Source: Mesorhizobium sp. 1M-11
Lineage (GTDB): Bacteria > Pseudomonadota > Alphaproteobacteria > Rhizobiales > Rhizobiaceae
NCBI RefSeq assembly: GCF_001303895.1
Contig: NZ_LJSD01000051.1
Location: 434,001-498,000, forward strand
Length of the DNA: 64,000 nucleotides
Direction of reading: 5' to 3'
Of the stretch, positions 41,428 to 50,370 are shown piece by piece. The notes beneath the pieces are model-generated. The model did not search any database. It was not told where the DNA came from and was given only the letters and a program-made list of their open reading frames with translations. Both the position numbers and the translations under genes were made by a program. Positions within the stretch are counted from its first letter, which is position 1. Each line of letters starts with the position of its first letter.

Positions 41428-43470
41428 CTAGCGGCCCGTCGTCGGCAAATTGAGCTTCTCGAAAAGCACCCGGTTTCGCTTCTGCGCGTCGCTGAGCAAC
41501 TTTGTATATGAGATAACCTCGTAATAGGCGTTGAGGGTTTCGTTGAATCCGTAATAGCCGAGATTGTCCGGGGTGCGTCGCGCGCCCATGTTCTGGATTC
41601 GGATTTCCACGGGCGGTGTGAGGTCGCAAATCACATAGCAATAGGCCGGAATATTCTGGTTCGCCGGCCGGATATAGCGACCCTGCCGATCCTTCTTCTT
41701 ACTCTCCCGAATTTCGCGGATCATGCGGTACACCTGCGTTACCGGGTCCTCATCCTGGTAGGCAGTGCGGTCCGGCTTCTTGAACTCAATCACGACCATC
41801 GACTGAAGTGGCTCGGCATCCTCACTGAATGCCAAGGGATGATTGAAGATCAACAGATCGGGCCGGCTCGCGGAATCGCTTTCGAGCGGCTGCACTTGGT
41901 CGAGCCGCACGTCGGATGACAGGAACGAATGAAAGGTCAGCCGCTCGTCGATGATCCAAAGGTTTTGCTGCTCGAACGGCACGTCATCCGAGGTCGCGCG
42001 CATCGGGAACACCAGGCTATGGACCGTCTTCTCAAGCCCGTAGTCTCCCGTGTCAGGGTCATGTGTCAGGTATTTTTCGAGCAGCTCCAGAATCACGCGC
42101 CGATGCACGATGTATTGCGCAAGTGACGTTTTCCCGATCTCATTCTCGTCTTCGACGAACTTCTGAAGCCGTGCGTAGGATTCCTGCGTGTTGTCGGTGG
42201 CCGCCGGCTCCGAAAGGATGCGCGCGCCTTCCTGCTTGAGGCGTATCTGGCGCTGATAGAGCTGGCGGTGAAGCGCCATTTCCATCTCGGTCTTGCTGGC
42301 CTGGGGCGGAATGTCGTCGATGAATTCCCCTTTGTACTTCATCAGCACGCGGTATTGCGGTCCGTCCTCGGCAATGTAGGAAGTGAGGGCGGCTTCCTTC
42401 TGCGTGTTGAGCGCATCTATGAAGGATTTCAGGTCCTCGGTCACGGCCGCGAGCGCGCCGTCGCGAATGGCTTTCAGGCTAATCTCGTCGGCGAAAAGCT
42501 CGGATGGTGCGTTTTCTGCGCTGCTGCCGGCGTCGCGATCGGTGGCGGCGGCTTCCCTGGGAATCGAGAAATCGGTGCGCTCGCTGTTCACCTTGTCATT
42601 GAGAAATTGACCCTGAACGAACGCGAGATAATAGAAGTTCGCATTGTTCGGATCGTTGAGCTTGCTCTTGAGGTTGGAGAGGAACTTAGCGAGTCGCTCC
42701 GTGATAACCTCGCGAAAATGCGCCGCATAGACCAGCTCATGGTGATCGGCGAGCGCGCCGTGCAGCCGGAATCCGCTGAGCGTGAAGCTGTGCCCGCCGA
42801 CGGAAAAGCTTCGTTCCGTCGCGAAAGTCTGAAAATTGTCCCGAAAGAACTCACGAAGGTCAATCGTATCGGCCGGGTCGGCAAGCGTGAGGGCTGGGCC
42901 ATCCGGGTCAAGGAACAGAGGCAGGAAATGCCCGATGAGGCGTTGCGCGATGATGTCGAGCTGGCGCGGGCATTCGCCCATATAGGGGGTGCGGTAGCCG
43001 ACCAACCGCACGCTGGTCTCGGGTTTCTGGCGATCGGAGGGAGACGCCGCCCGCGCCAACTCCTCATCGCTCGCGACAAAGGAAAATTTTCGGCATAACA
43101 GCCCGTCCGTGCCGGCCGCGCGGAAATGGCTCTCTACTTCAACGCGCGAGAACGCCTTCAGCCACAGGAATCGGCCAAGGCCTTTTCCGCCGCGTGTGGC
43201 CTTGTAGGGAGAATCGACGGTCTCGAAGCTGTCGAAATTCGCGTCGGTGAAGCCGATGCCGCTGTCGATCACGGTGAAGGCTTCGATCGGCCCCGGCTTA
43301 CCCTCGTCCAGGCTGCCCTGCCGCTCCGCGATGATCCGAATGACGTGGCCTTGGCCGCCGGTCTCCTCGATCGCCTGAAAGGAGTTCATCACGGCTTCGA
43401 AGAGCGGAAGGAGAGCCTTCGCCTTCGGAAGATTGGTGTTGCGGATGCGGCCGGCAATGCTGGCTTTCAT
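41428..43470 (-). CDS. GHKL ATPase with C-terminal PD-(D/E)XK-like domain
   Basis: A 680-aa protein. The N-terminus is a GHKL (Hsp90/MutL-type) ATPase: N box LFEAVMNSFQAI, G1 VIDSGIGFTDANF, G2 GGKGLGRFLW. The middle is unassigned. Near the end, RPDLLIF with D538, then MVVIEFKKP with E562 and K564, then a helix with glutamine, fit a PD-(D/E)XK nuclease core. An ATP-clamp plus nuclease recalls MutL and Paralog-type defence proteins. ATG 43470 lies 34 bases after the GIY-YIG stop. It probably acts with the downstream PHP-SMC protein; a 220-base gap separates them. Confidence 0.8.
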   Translation of the reverse strand: MKASIAGRIRNTNLPKAKALLPLFEAVMNSFQAIEETGGQGHVIRIIAERQGSLDEGKPGPIEAFTVIDSGIGFTDANFDSFETVDSPYKATRGGKGLGRFLWLKAFSRVEVESHFRAAGTDGLLCRKFSFVASDEELARAASPSDRQKPETSVRLVGYRTPYMGECPRQLDIIAQRLIGHFLPLFLDPDGPALTLADPADTIDLREFFRDNFQTFATERSFSVGGHSFTLSGFRLHGALADHHELVYAAHFREVITERLAKFLSNLKSKLNDPNNANFYYLAFVQGQFLNDKVNSERTDFSIPREAAATDRDAGSSAENAPSELFADEISLKAIRDGALAAVTEDLKSFIDALNTQKEAALTSYIAEDGPQYRVLMKYKGEFIDDIPPQASKTEMEMALHRQLYQRQIRLKQEGARILSEPAATDNTQESYARLQKFVEDENEIGKTSLAQYIVHRRVILELLEKYLTHDPDTGDYGLEKTVHSLVFPMRATSDDVPFEQQNLWIIDERLTFHSFLSSDVRLDQVQPLESDSASRPDLLIFNHPLAFSEDAEPLQSMVVIEFKKPDRTAYQDEDPVTQVYRMIREIRESKKKDRQGRYIRPANQNIPAYCYVICDLTPPVEIRIQNMGARRTPDNLGYYGFNETLNAYYEVISYTKLLSDAQKRNRVLFEKLNLPTTGR

Positions 43471-43504
43471 GGCGCCGGCGTCCTCGTGCGGTGGCTGTCC
43501 CCGT

Positions 43505-44710
43505 TCATCTGAGTTCTTCGCCGACTGCTCGGGTGAGCGAGGCCGTCTTCGGGTCGTAGGTGTAGCCAGTGATCGTTCCGTCCCTGATCTTCTCAATGGC
43601 CTCGTCGATCACGAAAAGCGGCACGAGAAACCATTCTCGCGGGATGATCGGCATGCCGAAGCGATCCTTGATCTCGATGTCGAGGCGCGCCTTGCCGAAG
43701 ATCCGATGGATCAGGTTCTCAAGCCGGGTCCGATTGATGTTGAATAGCTCGTAGGTCGCGACGACCTCGACATCGGCCATGAGGAAGGTCGGGTCGAGCT
43801 TCGCATTGGCGAGCCGTCGCGCGACGTCGCTGCCGGTCACGCCAATCTTGTGCAGCACGTCGCGGTGGGCAGCGACGGCCGGATGATCGGATTTGCTCCG
43901 CAGCACATAGACGATACCGCTGGCCTCGTCGCCTTCCTCGTTCTGATCGGCGAAGAGCGGTCCGGCCGAGGGCTCGACGATTCGCCGACCAGCCGGGTCC
44001 TGTTGCAGCGCCTTCTGAAGCGAACGCATGAGTAAATTGCTCTCGGTCCCGTTGTCGAAGATCACGCGAAGCCGGGCGTCAATGTTACCGTGTTCGTTGG
44101 TGGCAGGCTGCTCCATCGTCGCGACGTAAGCTTTCTGACCGCTGAGAATATAGAACCGGCCGGGCGCGATCTCGGACTTACGCTCGAAGCGTCGGGTCTG
44201 CCGCAGGCCGGCGCTCAGTTCCCTCTGCACCTGCTCGAACAGCGGCCTGAACTGGTCGAAATCCTCGCATGGCTGGCGATTGGCGATTTCCTCGGCCGCG
44301 CGCTTCTCCGCAGCCGACCGGACATGCCGCAGGTCCGTGATGTCGGTCGGCTCGATGTCCACCCCAAGCTGCGCCAGAAGCTCGTCATCGTCGAGTTCAT
44401 CGGCAGCGCCGATCGGCGCAGGCTCCGCACCGGCCAGAATTCCCTGGTGATCGAGGGGAGCGAGCAAGCTGCGGAAATTGGCAAGCTCGCGCAGGCGATC
44501 GAGGCGCACGGAATAAAGCTGCTCGAAGATGTCGCGATCCTCGCCGTGTTGCGGGGCGCGGCCGTGCCGTTCGACGAATCGCTGAATCTCCTCGAAGCCT
44601 GCTATGATGCACTCCTCGCGCGGCGTCCGGCTCGACTCCCTCTTCGCCTCGGCCTCGATACCAAGCTCGGCAAGAAGCGCGTCATCCTCGTCGGTGAATC
44701 CCTTAGCCAT
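43505..44710 (-). CDS. GIY-YIG nuclease family protein
   Basis: A 401-aa protein. The first 260 residues are an acidic, helix-rich region of unknown fold (two similar DDALLAELGI and DDELLAQLGV segments near residues 8 and 108). The C-terminus is a T5orf172/MUG113-like GIY-YIG nuclease: GIVYVL at 265-270, HKIGVT with G290, the catalytic arginine region VARRL near 298 and the metal-binding E331 in TRLENLIH. It overlaps the helicase gene by eight bases. It would nick or cut DNA presented by its partners. Confidence 0.83.
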   Translation of the reverse strand: MAKGFTDEDDALLAELGIEAEAKRESSRTPREECIIAGFEEIQRFVERHGRAPQHGEDRDIFEQLYSVRLDRLRELANFRSLLAPLDHQGILAGAEPAPIGAADELDDDELLAQLGVDIEPTDITDLRHVRSAAEKRAAEEIANRQPCEDFDQFRPLFEQVQRELSAGLRQTRRFERKSEIAPGRFYILSGQKAYVATMEQPATNEHGNIDARLRVIFDNGTESNLLMRSLQKALQQDPAGRRIVEPSAGPLFADQNEEGDEASGIVYVLRSKSDHPAVAAHRDVLHKIGVTGSDVARRLANAKLDPTFLMADVEVVATYELFNINRTRLENLIHRIFGKARLDIEIKDRFGMPIIPREWFLVPLFVIDEAIEKIRDGTITGYTYDPKTASLTRAVGEELR

Positions 44711-46766
44711 GCGCCGCCTCCGCCTTCATGCGTTGAAGGAAAGCCACTCCCTCGGCCATGCGCTTTTCCCAGGCGTCGGGCGAGGTGATGGAGGGCAGCC
44801 GGCCGCGCTCTTGCTTGAACTTAAGGGCCCGCTTGGCAAGCTCGCGCGCCTCCTCGATGGTGAGGTTGACGCGCTTGGCCCCGATCACGGCGGCGACCTG
44901 CTTCAGGCTCTCCTCGCTCATGGTCTTGGCGAGGATAGCATAGGCTTCGCCGAAGGGGTTGATGCGGTCAATCAGGTCGATGTCCAACTCGCGCACATCC
45001 ATTGCGAACTTGCGGACCCCCTCAATGAAGGCGGTGTTCGGGCTCTTCTCGCCGTCGCCCTCGGTTCCGCCCAGGGCGATCTCTTTGGCCTTCTGCGTAA
45101 GATTCAATGCGGCGACGGCGTGCTGGCGCACAGCCTCCTGATCCTCCTCGTCCAATTCGGGAAACTTGTCCTTGATGATCTTGCCCATGCGGAGCTGGGT
45201 CAACTCCTCCGGCACCAGCTCGGAATCGAAAAGCCCGCGTTCGATCGTCGTCTTGTCCTGCACGAACGCGGCGATGACCTCGTTCAAGTCCTGCTGGCAG
45301 ATGCGCTGCGCTTCCTCGCTCTTCGGCGTGACAAGGCCCTTGATCTCGATCTGGAACTGCCCCGTCTCCTCATTGAAGCCGACATTGGTCTTGTTTGGGT
45401 CGTAGCCGTCCTCGCCATCGTCAAAGCCGGGCGTCGGTCCGTTTTGCGGGTTCTTGGGCTTGAACTCGAAGCGCGGCGCAAGCACCTGCTCCATGAGCAG
45501 GCTCGCCGCGATGGCCTTCAGCGTATCGTTCACCGCTTCGGTGACGGCTTCCTCGGAGGCGTCCGGCTCGGCGATCAGGTTGGTGAAACGTGCGCGGGTC
45601 TTGCCCGGCGCGTCGCGCGTGGCGCGGCCGATGATCTGCACGATCTCGGTGAGGCTCGACCGATAGCCGACCGTCAGCGCGTGCTCGCACCAAATCCAGT
45701 CGAAGCCTTCCTTCGCCATGCCAAGGGCTATGATGATGTCCACATGGTCACGGTTGTTCTTCTGCGCCGGGTCCTTCAGCGCGGTGGAAACCCGATCCCG
45801 CTTGGCGGCGTCGTCATCAACCAGGTCGGCTATCCGCAGGACACGGCCTTCCGGCGTCTTGACCAGTTGGAAGCCGGTGGCGGGGTCGGCCCCCTGCCAC
45901 TCGCCCAACTCCTCGATGATGTGCTCGACCTCCCTGATCTTGTCCTTCGTGCTCTCGCGCGAATTGACGGAGGGGATATGAACGATCGTTTTTTCGGCCG
46001 GTTCGAGCACGTTGAGGATGTCGTCGGCATAGGAACCCGAATAGAAGAAATAGCCGATGTCGAGCTGCTTCAGATATTCGTAGCCGTTGAGCTGCTCGTA
46101 ATAGGTGTAGGTGACGGTATCGAACTTCGACTCGTCCTGCGGGGCCAGGACCGCTTCGGCATCGCCCCGGAAATAGGAACCCGTCATTGCCAGGACATGC
46201 ACGCGGTCGCGGGCGATGAACTGGCCGAGATGCAGACCGAGCTTGTTGTCAGGGTTGGCGGAAACGTGGTGGAACTCGTCCACGGCGATCAGCCGGTCGT
46301 CGAACGCCTCCACCCCGAACCTGTCCACGGCGAAGCGGAAGGTCGCATGGGTGCAGACCAGCACCTTGTCGTCGCTTTGCAGGAACGCCTCGACCGAGTT
46401 GACCTTGCCGCCATTGTCCGAGCCAGGCGCGTTGCAGAGGTTCCATTTCGGCGCGACCGTCCAGTCGGCCCAGAAGCCGAACCGCGTCAGCGGCTCGTCG
46501 TTGAAGCTCGCGCCGATGGATTTTTCCGGCACGACGATGATCGCCTGCCGGAGCCCCTGATTGTGGAGCTTGTCGAGGGCGATGAACATGAGCGCGCGGC
46601 TCTTGCCCGAGGCCGGCGGCGACTTGATGAGAAGATATTGCTCGCCCCGCTTCTCATAGGCGCGCTCCTGCATCGGCCGCATCCCGAGGGCGTTGGCCTT
46701 GGTCGAGTTGCCATTGCGGGCATAGGAGACCGAGACGGAGGGGATCATTTTCTTTTCGTCGGTCAT
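44703..46766 (-). CDS. Superfamily 2 DEAD/DEAH-type helicase
   Basis: A 687-aa helicase. Motif I is SPPASGKSRALM at 49-60, motif II VDEFHH at 162-167, motif III MTGSYFRG at 194-201 and motif VI QIIGRATRDAPG at 377-388, so both RecA lobes are intact. The C-terminal 270 residues are an extra domain rich in acidic and lysine residues. It resembles the ResIII/type III restriction-type translocase subunits. ATGA overlap with the methyltransferase pseudogene upstream and eight bases with GIY-YIG downstream fix it in the operon. Confidence 0.87.
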   Translation of the reverse strand: MTDEKKMIPSVSVSYARNGNSTKANALGMRPMQERAYEKRGEQYLLIKSPPASGKSRALMFIALDKLHNQGLRQAIIVVPEKSIGASFNDEPLTRFGFWADWTVAPKWNLCNAPGSDNGGKVNSVEAFLQSDDKVLVCTHATFRFAVDRFGVEAFDDRLIAVDEFHHVSANPDNKLGLHLGQFIARDRVHVLAMTGSYFRGDAEAVLAPQDESKFDTVTYTYYEQLNGYEYLKQLDIGYFFYSGSYADDILNVLEPAEKTIVHIPSVNSRESTKDKIREVEHIIEELGEWQGADPATGFQLVKTPEGRVLRIADLVDDDAAKRDRVSTALKDPAQKNNRDHVDIIIALGMAKEGFDWIWCEHALTVGYRSSLTEIVQIIGRATRDAPGKTRARFTNLIAEPDASEEAVTEAVNDTLKAIAASLLMEQVLAPRFEFKPKNPQNGPTPGFDDGEDGYDPNKTNVGFNEETGQFQIEIKGLVTPKSEEAQRICQQDLNEVIAAFVQDKTTIERGLFDSELVPEELTQLRMGKIIKDKFPELDEEDQEAVRQHAVAALNLTQKAKEIALGGTEGDGEKSPNTAFIEGVRKFAMDVRELDIDLIDRINPFGEAYAILAKTMSEESLKQVAAVIGAKRVNLTIEEARELAKRALKFKQERGRLPSITSPDAWEKRMAEGVAFLQRMKAEAAHG

Positions 46767-49543
46767 GCGCGCGCCTCCGCCTTGCGTTTCTTCGCCGCGC
46801 CCGGGGAGGCGGCCATCTTGGTGTAAAGCTCGAACAGCTTTTCCAGCCGCTCGGTGTCGTTGCGGAACCGGCGGCCGATATAGATGCGCTCCAACACCTC
46901 GTCGTTGCGCTCGTGGGCCTCGCGCAAGTCGGCGGGCATGTGTTCCGGGTCATAGAGGTCGGCGATGGTCGCCGGGAAATGCGCCTCGCGGCCCAACAGG
47001 ATGTCCTCGGCGCAGCGCGTCAGGTCGGCCTTGTTCTTCTCGGTCAGCGTGGGAACGGGAAAGGTATTCCAGCCGAGCGTGTTGGAATAGGAAAAGTCGG
47101 TCCGCATCCGCACGCAGACGGTGCCGATCCAAACCCAATGAAGCCGAGAAGCAACCAGCGCCATATTCCAGAGCGGAGCGTTGTGAAGTGCGTATCACTT
47201 GTTTGAGATGATGGTGCCGGGGGGCAGCAAACCGCATGGCAGATAATCGCGGTTCTCGGAGCTGATCGCGGCAACGGCTGTTACCACTTCGTCGCCTTTC
47301 TGCCTGACTTCGCCGAAACGCGACGGAACATTGGCGATTTCAACCGTGGCCGCCTTTGAGCTTGCCAATCGCATCTGCCGCACCGCTTCAATCCGCTGTG
47401 CGATGGTCGGGATGTTTTCAGCTTCGGCCAAATTATCGTTCGTTATCCAGATACAGGAGCGTGAGAGTCCGCGAATAAATTCAGCCGAGCCGAAGATTGG
47501 GTGGATGAATTTTTCGCGCTGGGTGTTGGACAGACCAAGTGCATCCACCTCATCGTCGCTGAGAAGCAGATTGCCGCCATCGACGGGTTTGCTGCCAAAG
47601 TCCATCCGGGCCACGCCATCAACCGGACGCGAGGCTTTCTCGACAATCACGTTAGGCCCGGGCACTAGATAAGCGTTGATGTTTTCCGCTTCCCTGACGA
47701 CGGAGGCATCGTCTTCGTCGGGCATAAAGAGCCGCCGCGTTTTGCCCGCGTGATTGGAAATACCGACAATCACCACCGTTACGCCCGCCTTGTTGCTGGC
47801 AAGGTTGGCCCATTTGAACGAGGTGTGGGCAAAGGCGATTTCGTGCCCGGTTCTGAAGATAAGCGGCCAGAGGATTGGCACTTGCTGGCCCTGACAAATG
47901 GAGTTGGTGGACACGAAGGCCGCCGACGCATTGGTCTGTGTGCCGTAATCCGCCGCCTTCATGAACCAGCCGGCGACATAATCGAGCGACTTCCAGGTGT
48001 TCGTGCGGCTCTCGAAGATCGCCTGTAACTCGGACTTTTGCTGGTCGTCCTGCCAGGTCGAGCCAAGATATGGCGGATTTCCGCAGATGTAGGTTTCTCC
48101 GCCCTCGTTCTCGAAGTCGATCTGGGGTTGGTCGAGCGGGGTATGAAACAAGTCATCGGCGTGGTGCTTCACGCCGGTTCCGGTCGGTGGGCAGACGCTC
48201 AACCAGTCGAGACGCAGCGCATTGCCACAGGTGATCCAATTCCGCGTGTTGAGCGGCAGGAACTCCGCCAGCGCCAGCTTCTGCCCGCGATACAGCACAT
48301 CGCACTGAAACTCGGCGATGATGAGTGCGAGGCGCGCAACCTCGGCCGGGAAGTTGCGCAACTCGATCCCGCGAAAATTGGTCAGCGGGATCTCGGACGC
48401 GCGATCGGCTTCCCCGCGCTGCCGGTTGATCTCGGCCTCAATGGCCCGCATTTCCTTGTAGGCGATGACAAGGAAATTGCCGCTGCCGCAGGCGGGATCG
48501 AACACCCTGATCCGCGCCATGCGCCGCCGCAGGTTCAACAGCATCCGGCTGTTGTCGCCCGCCTCGTTCAACCTCGTCCGCAGGTCGTCAAGAAACAGCG
48601 GATTCAGCACTTTCAGGATGTTGGGGACGCTGGTGTAGTGCATTCCCAGCGCGCCGCGCTCCTCGTCCTCCGCCACGGCCTGAATCATCGACCCGAAAAT
48701 GTCGGGGTTGATCTTCGTCCAGTCGAGATTGCCGATATGGAGAAGGTAGGAGCGCGCGATCCGGCTGAAGCGCGGCACTACTCGGCTGCCGGAGAACAGG
48801 CCACCGTTCACATAGGGGAACATGTCCGTCCAACGGGGCAGCTTCGCGATCGCCCGCTGGGCGATCGGCGTGTTCATGGCGCGGAACAGCTCGCCAATCA
48901 CCTCATGGGTGTTGGACGAATCCCGCGCGCTCATCTGCTCGATGGTGGCGGTGAACAGGCCCTCGCCGTTGAAGATGTCGGTGTCCTCCGCGAAGAAGCA
49001 GAAGATCAGCCGGGCCATAAAATGGTTCATGTCGGGGCGGCGCTCGACCGTGCCCCATTCGGGATTGTCCTTCAGAAGCTCTGACATAGAGCCGATTCAG
49101 GCGGCTGGTGGCGCGGATATCGAACGAGCTGTCGCGGAGCTGCTTGACGGTGGTGATGCCGGCAAGGGGCAGGAAGAAACCGAAATGGTCGGGGAAGTGG
49201 GCATAGGCGCAGGCAACCATCTCGCCCGATGCCAAGTCCTCGGCTTCGAACGTTTCGCCGTCCGTCGCCAGAACGAATTTCGCCTTGGCCCTCATCGTCG
49301 CCGGGCTGGCCTTCAGCGCGGCAAGCATCTTCGTGACCTCGCCAGGGACAGCGACGGCGATGTGGATGTTGTTGGTCTGAAGGACGCCGCCCAGTCGGAC
49401 TTGTTCGACTCGCCCTTGCGCAGACGCTTGAGGGCCGTTTCCTTGTTCCCAAACGCTTGCAGGAAAGCGAACGGAAACTCCTCGGCGTCGAACGTCTGCT
49501 CGGCGAGCTTGGATATGGCCTCTTCAATCTCGACGGCGTTCAT
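46763..49543 (-). pseudogene. MmeI-like class I DNA methyltransferase, disrupted by two frameshifts and an internal stop
   Basis: Read through, this is an approximately 925-aa MmeI/type IIL-like methyltransferase. It starts MNAVEIEEAISKLAEQTFD at 49543, has motif I FDPACGSGNFL and motif IV GNPPYLG, and ends at 46763 with an ATGA overlap into the helicase. Three lesions break it: one base lost near 49393 (KSD then out of frame before GVLQTNNIH), one base gained at 49082 (between RLNRLYV and ELLKDNP), and an in-frame TGA at 47195-47197 before YALHNAPLWN. The pieces otherwise align end to end with no gap, so decay is recent, or the lesions are sequencing errors. Intact, it would protect host DNA. 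Confidence 0.85.
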
Positions 49544-49832
49544 TAGTCCCCCCGCTTTCCGTGGCCGATGAACGGAAAGCCCCGACCTTGATCTTGTTGG
49601 CCCGACGCATGACCTCGGCTAGCTCGTAATCGAGCTGCCGGATCAGCCATTCGCGGGCTGGTGTGCCGAATGCTTTTTCCAAGCGAACGGCCATCTCGGG
49701 CGAGATGCCGGACCGGGCGTTCAGCAAATTGCTGAGGGTCTGCCGATCGACGCCAAGGATTCGGGCGGCGTCGGTAACGCTTAACCCGTTCTTTTCAATG
49801 CAATTCTGCCGGATGGTCGTTCCTGGGTGCAT
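49524..49832 (-). CDS. HigA-like XRE-family regulator/antitoxin
   Basis: A 102-aa protein of the HigA/VapA-like antitoxin family with the helix-turn-helix GLSVTDAARILGVDRQTLSN at about residues 16-35 and MAVRLEKAFGTPAREWLIRQ after it. ATG 49832 (MHPGTTIRQNC) is the typical HigA start; an upstream frame adds 21 residues. No HigB-like toxin lies beside it. Its end overlaps the methyltransferase start by 20 bases, so it is the first gene of the defence-like operon and probably its repressor. Confidence 0.8.
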   Translation of the reverse strand: MHPGTTIRQNCIEKNGLSVTDAARILGVDRQTLSNLLNARSGISPEMAVRLEKAFGTPAREWLIRQLDYELAEVMRRANKIKVGAFRSSATESGGTNERRRD

Positions 49833-49991
49833 CGCCTGTCGAATCGTGCTGCTCTTCCTGCGTTCGAGACTATAGTGATAATCGACACTCGACAATCCTA
49901 CTCGTTTGACGTCCCCGCCAAACTAAGCTGCTATCTGAAGCAAGCATGCCGCACCGGCATGACCGTCACCGACTGACAAGCGCCATCGCGC

Positions 49992-50008
49992 CCCGCCCTC
50001 CGGGCGGG
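49992..50008. terminator. Short GC hairpin in intergenic region
   Basis: CCCGCCC and GGGCGGG arms with a TCC loop lie in the 538-base gap between the divergent HigA-like and ParB-like genes. The role is unclear; it may separate the leader transcript from the HigA-like promoter. Confidence 0.4.
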
Positions 50009-50056
50009 ACGCTTTCGCATGTCCGTCCTTCCGCACATCGGCACGGGAATACAGCG

Positions 50057-50080
50057 GTCAGGATGTCAGGATGTCAGGTT
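50057..50080. repeat. Triple 8-bp tandem repeat
   Basis: GTCAGGAT occurs twice in tandem followed by GTCAGGTT, about 290 bp upstream of the ParB-like gene and just before the duplicated leader. It is iteron-like in form but short. The equivalent position before the second leader copy lacks it. Confidence 0.6.
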
Positions 50081-50116
50081 TTCAGCAGCACATACCCTGA
50101 TCCGGTCTTTGCGCCC

Positions 50117-50370
50117 GGCCTCCGCTCTGCTCTGGCCGGGCAAGCTCGCTAAGGGCTCCGCCCTCGCGGCGGGCAAGGGTGGCCGGGCGGTATCCCCAAC
50201 CTTCCGCGCGGATTCAGTTTCGCCCGCTTGCGCACAGCAGGAATCCGCTTGTGCAGGCCGGGTGATCCCCCTCCGCCCGGCCGCCCTTGCCCTCTGCTAC
50301 CCCGGTCTCGCCGACGGGCAGGGCTGCAGCGCAGCGCTGCGCTGCAACCCAAGCCCATAGGAGAAAGACC
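50117..50370 (+). repeat. Duplicated leader, copy A (before ParB-like gene)
   Basis: About 250 bases ending at the ATG of the ParB-like gene match 55150-55397 almost throughout, including AAGGGCTCCGCCCTCGCGGC, GGTATCCCCAACCTTCCGCG and the shared AGGAGAAAGACC ribosome site. The region is rich in GC hairpins. The two copies probably carry the same promoter and untranslated regulatory segment. Confidence 0.85.

Noticed and set aside
38415..49543. DISARM, BREX or a standard type I/III restriction-modification system
   Set aside because: No DUF1998 protein, PglZ, BrxC, HsdS-like specificity subunit or type III Mod/Res pair was recognised; the gene set does not match those systems.
49524..49832. 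A HigBA toxin-antitoxin pair
   Set aside because: No HigB-like RelE-fold toxin frame lies on either side; only the antitoxin-like half is present.
50057..50080. Replication origin iterons
   Set aside because: Only three 8-bp repeats and no AT-rich unwinding region or adjacent rep gene; reported merely as a tandem repeat.
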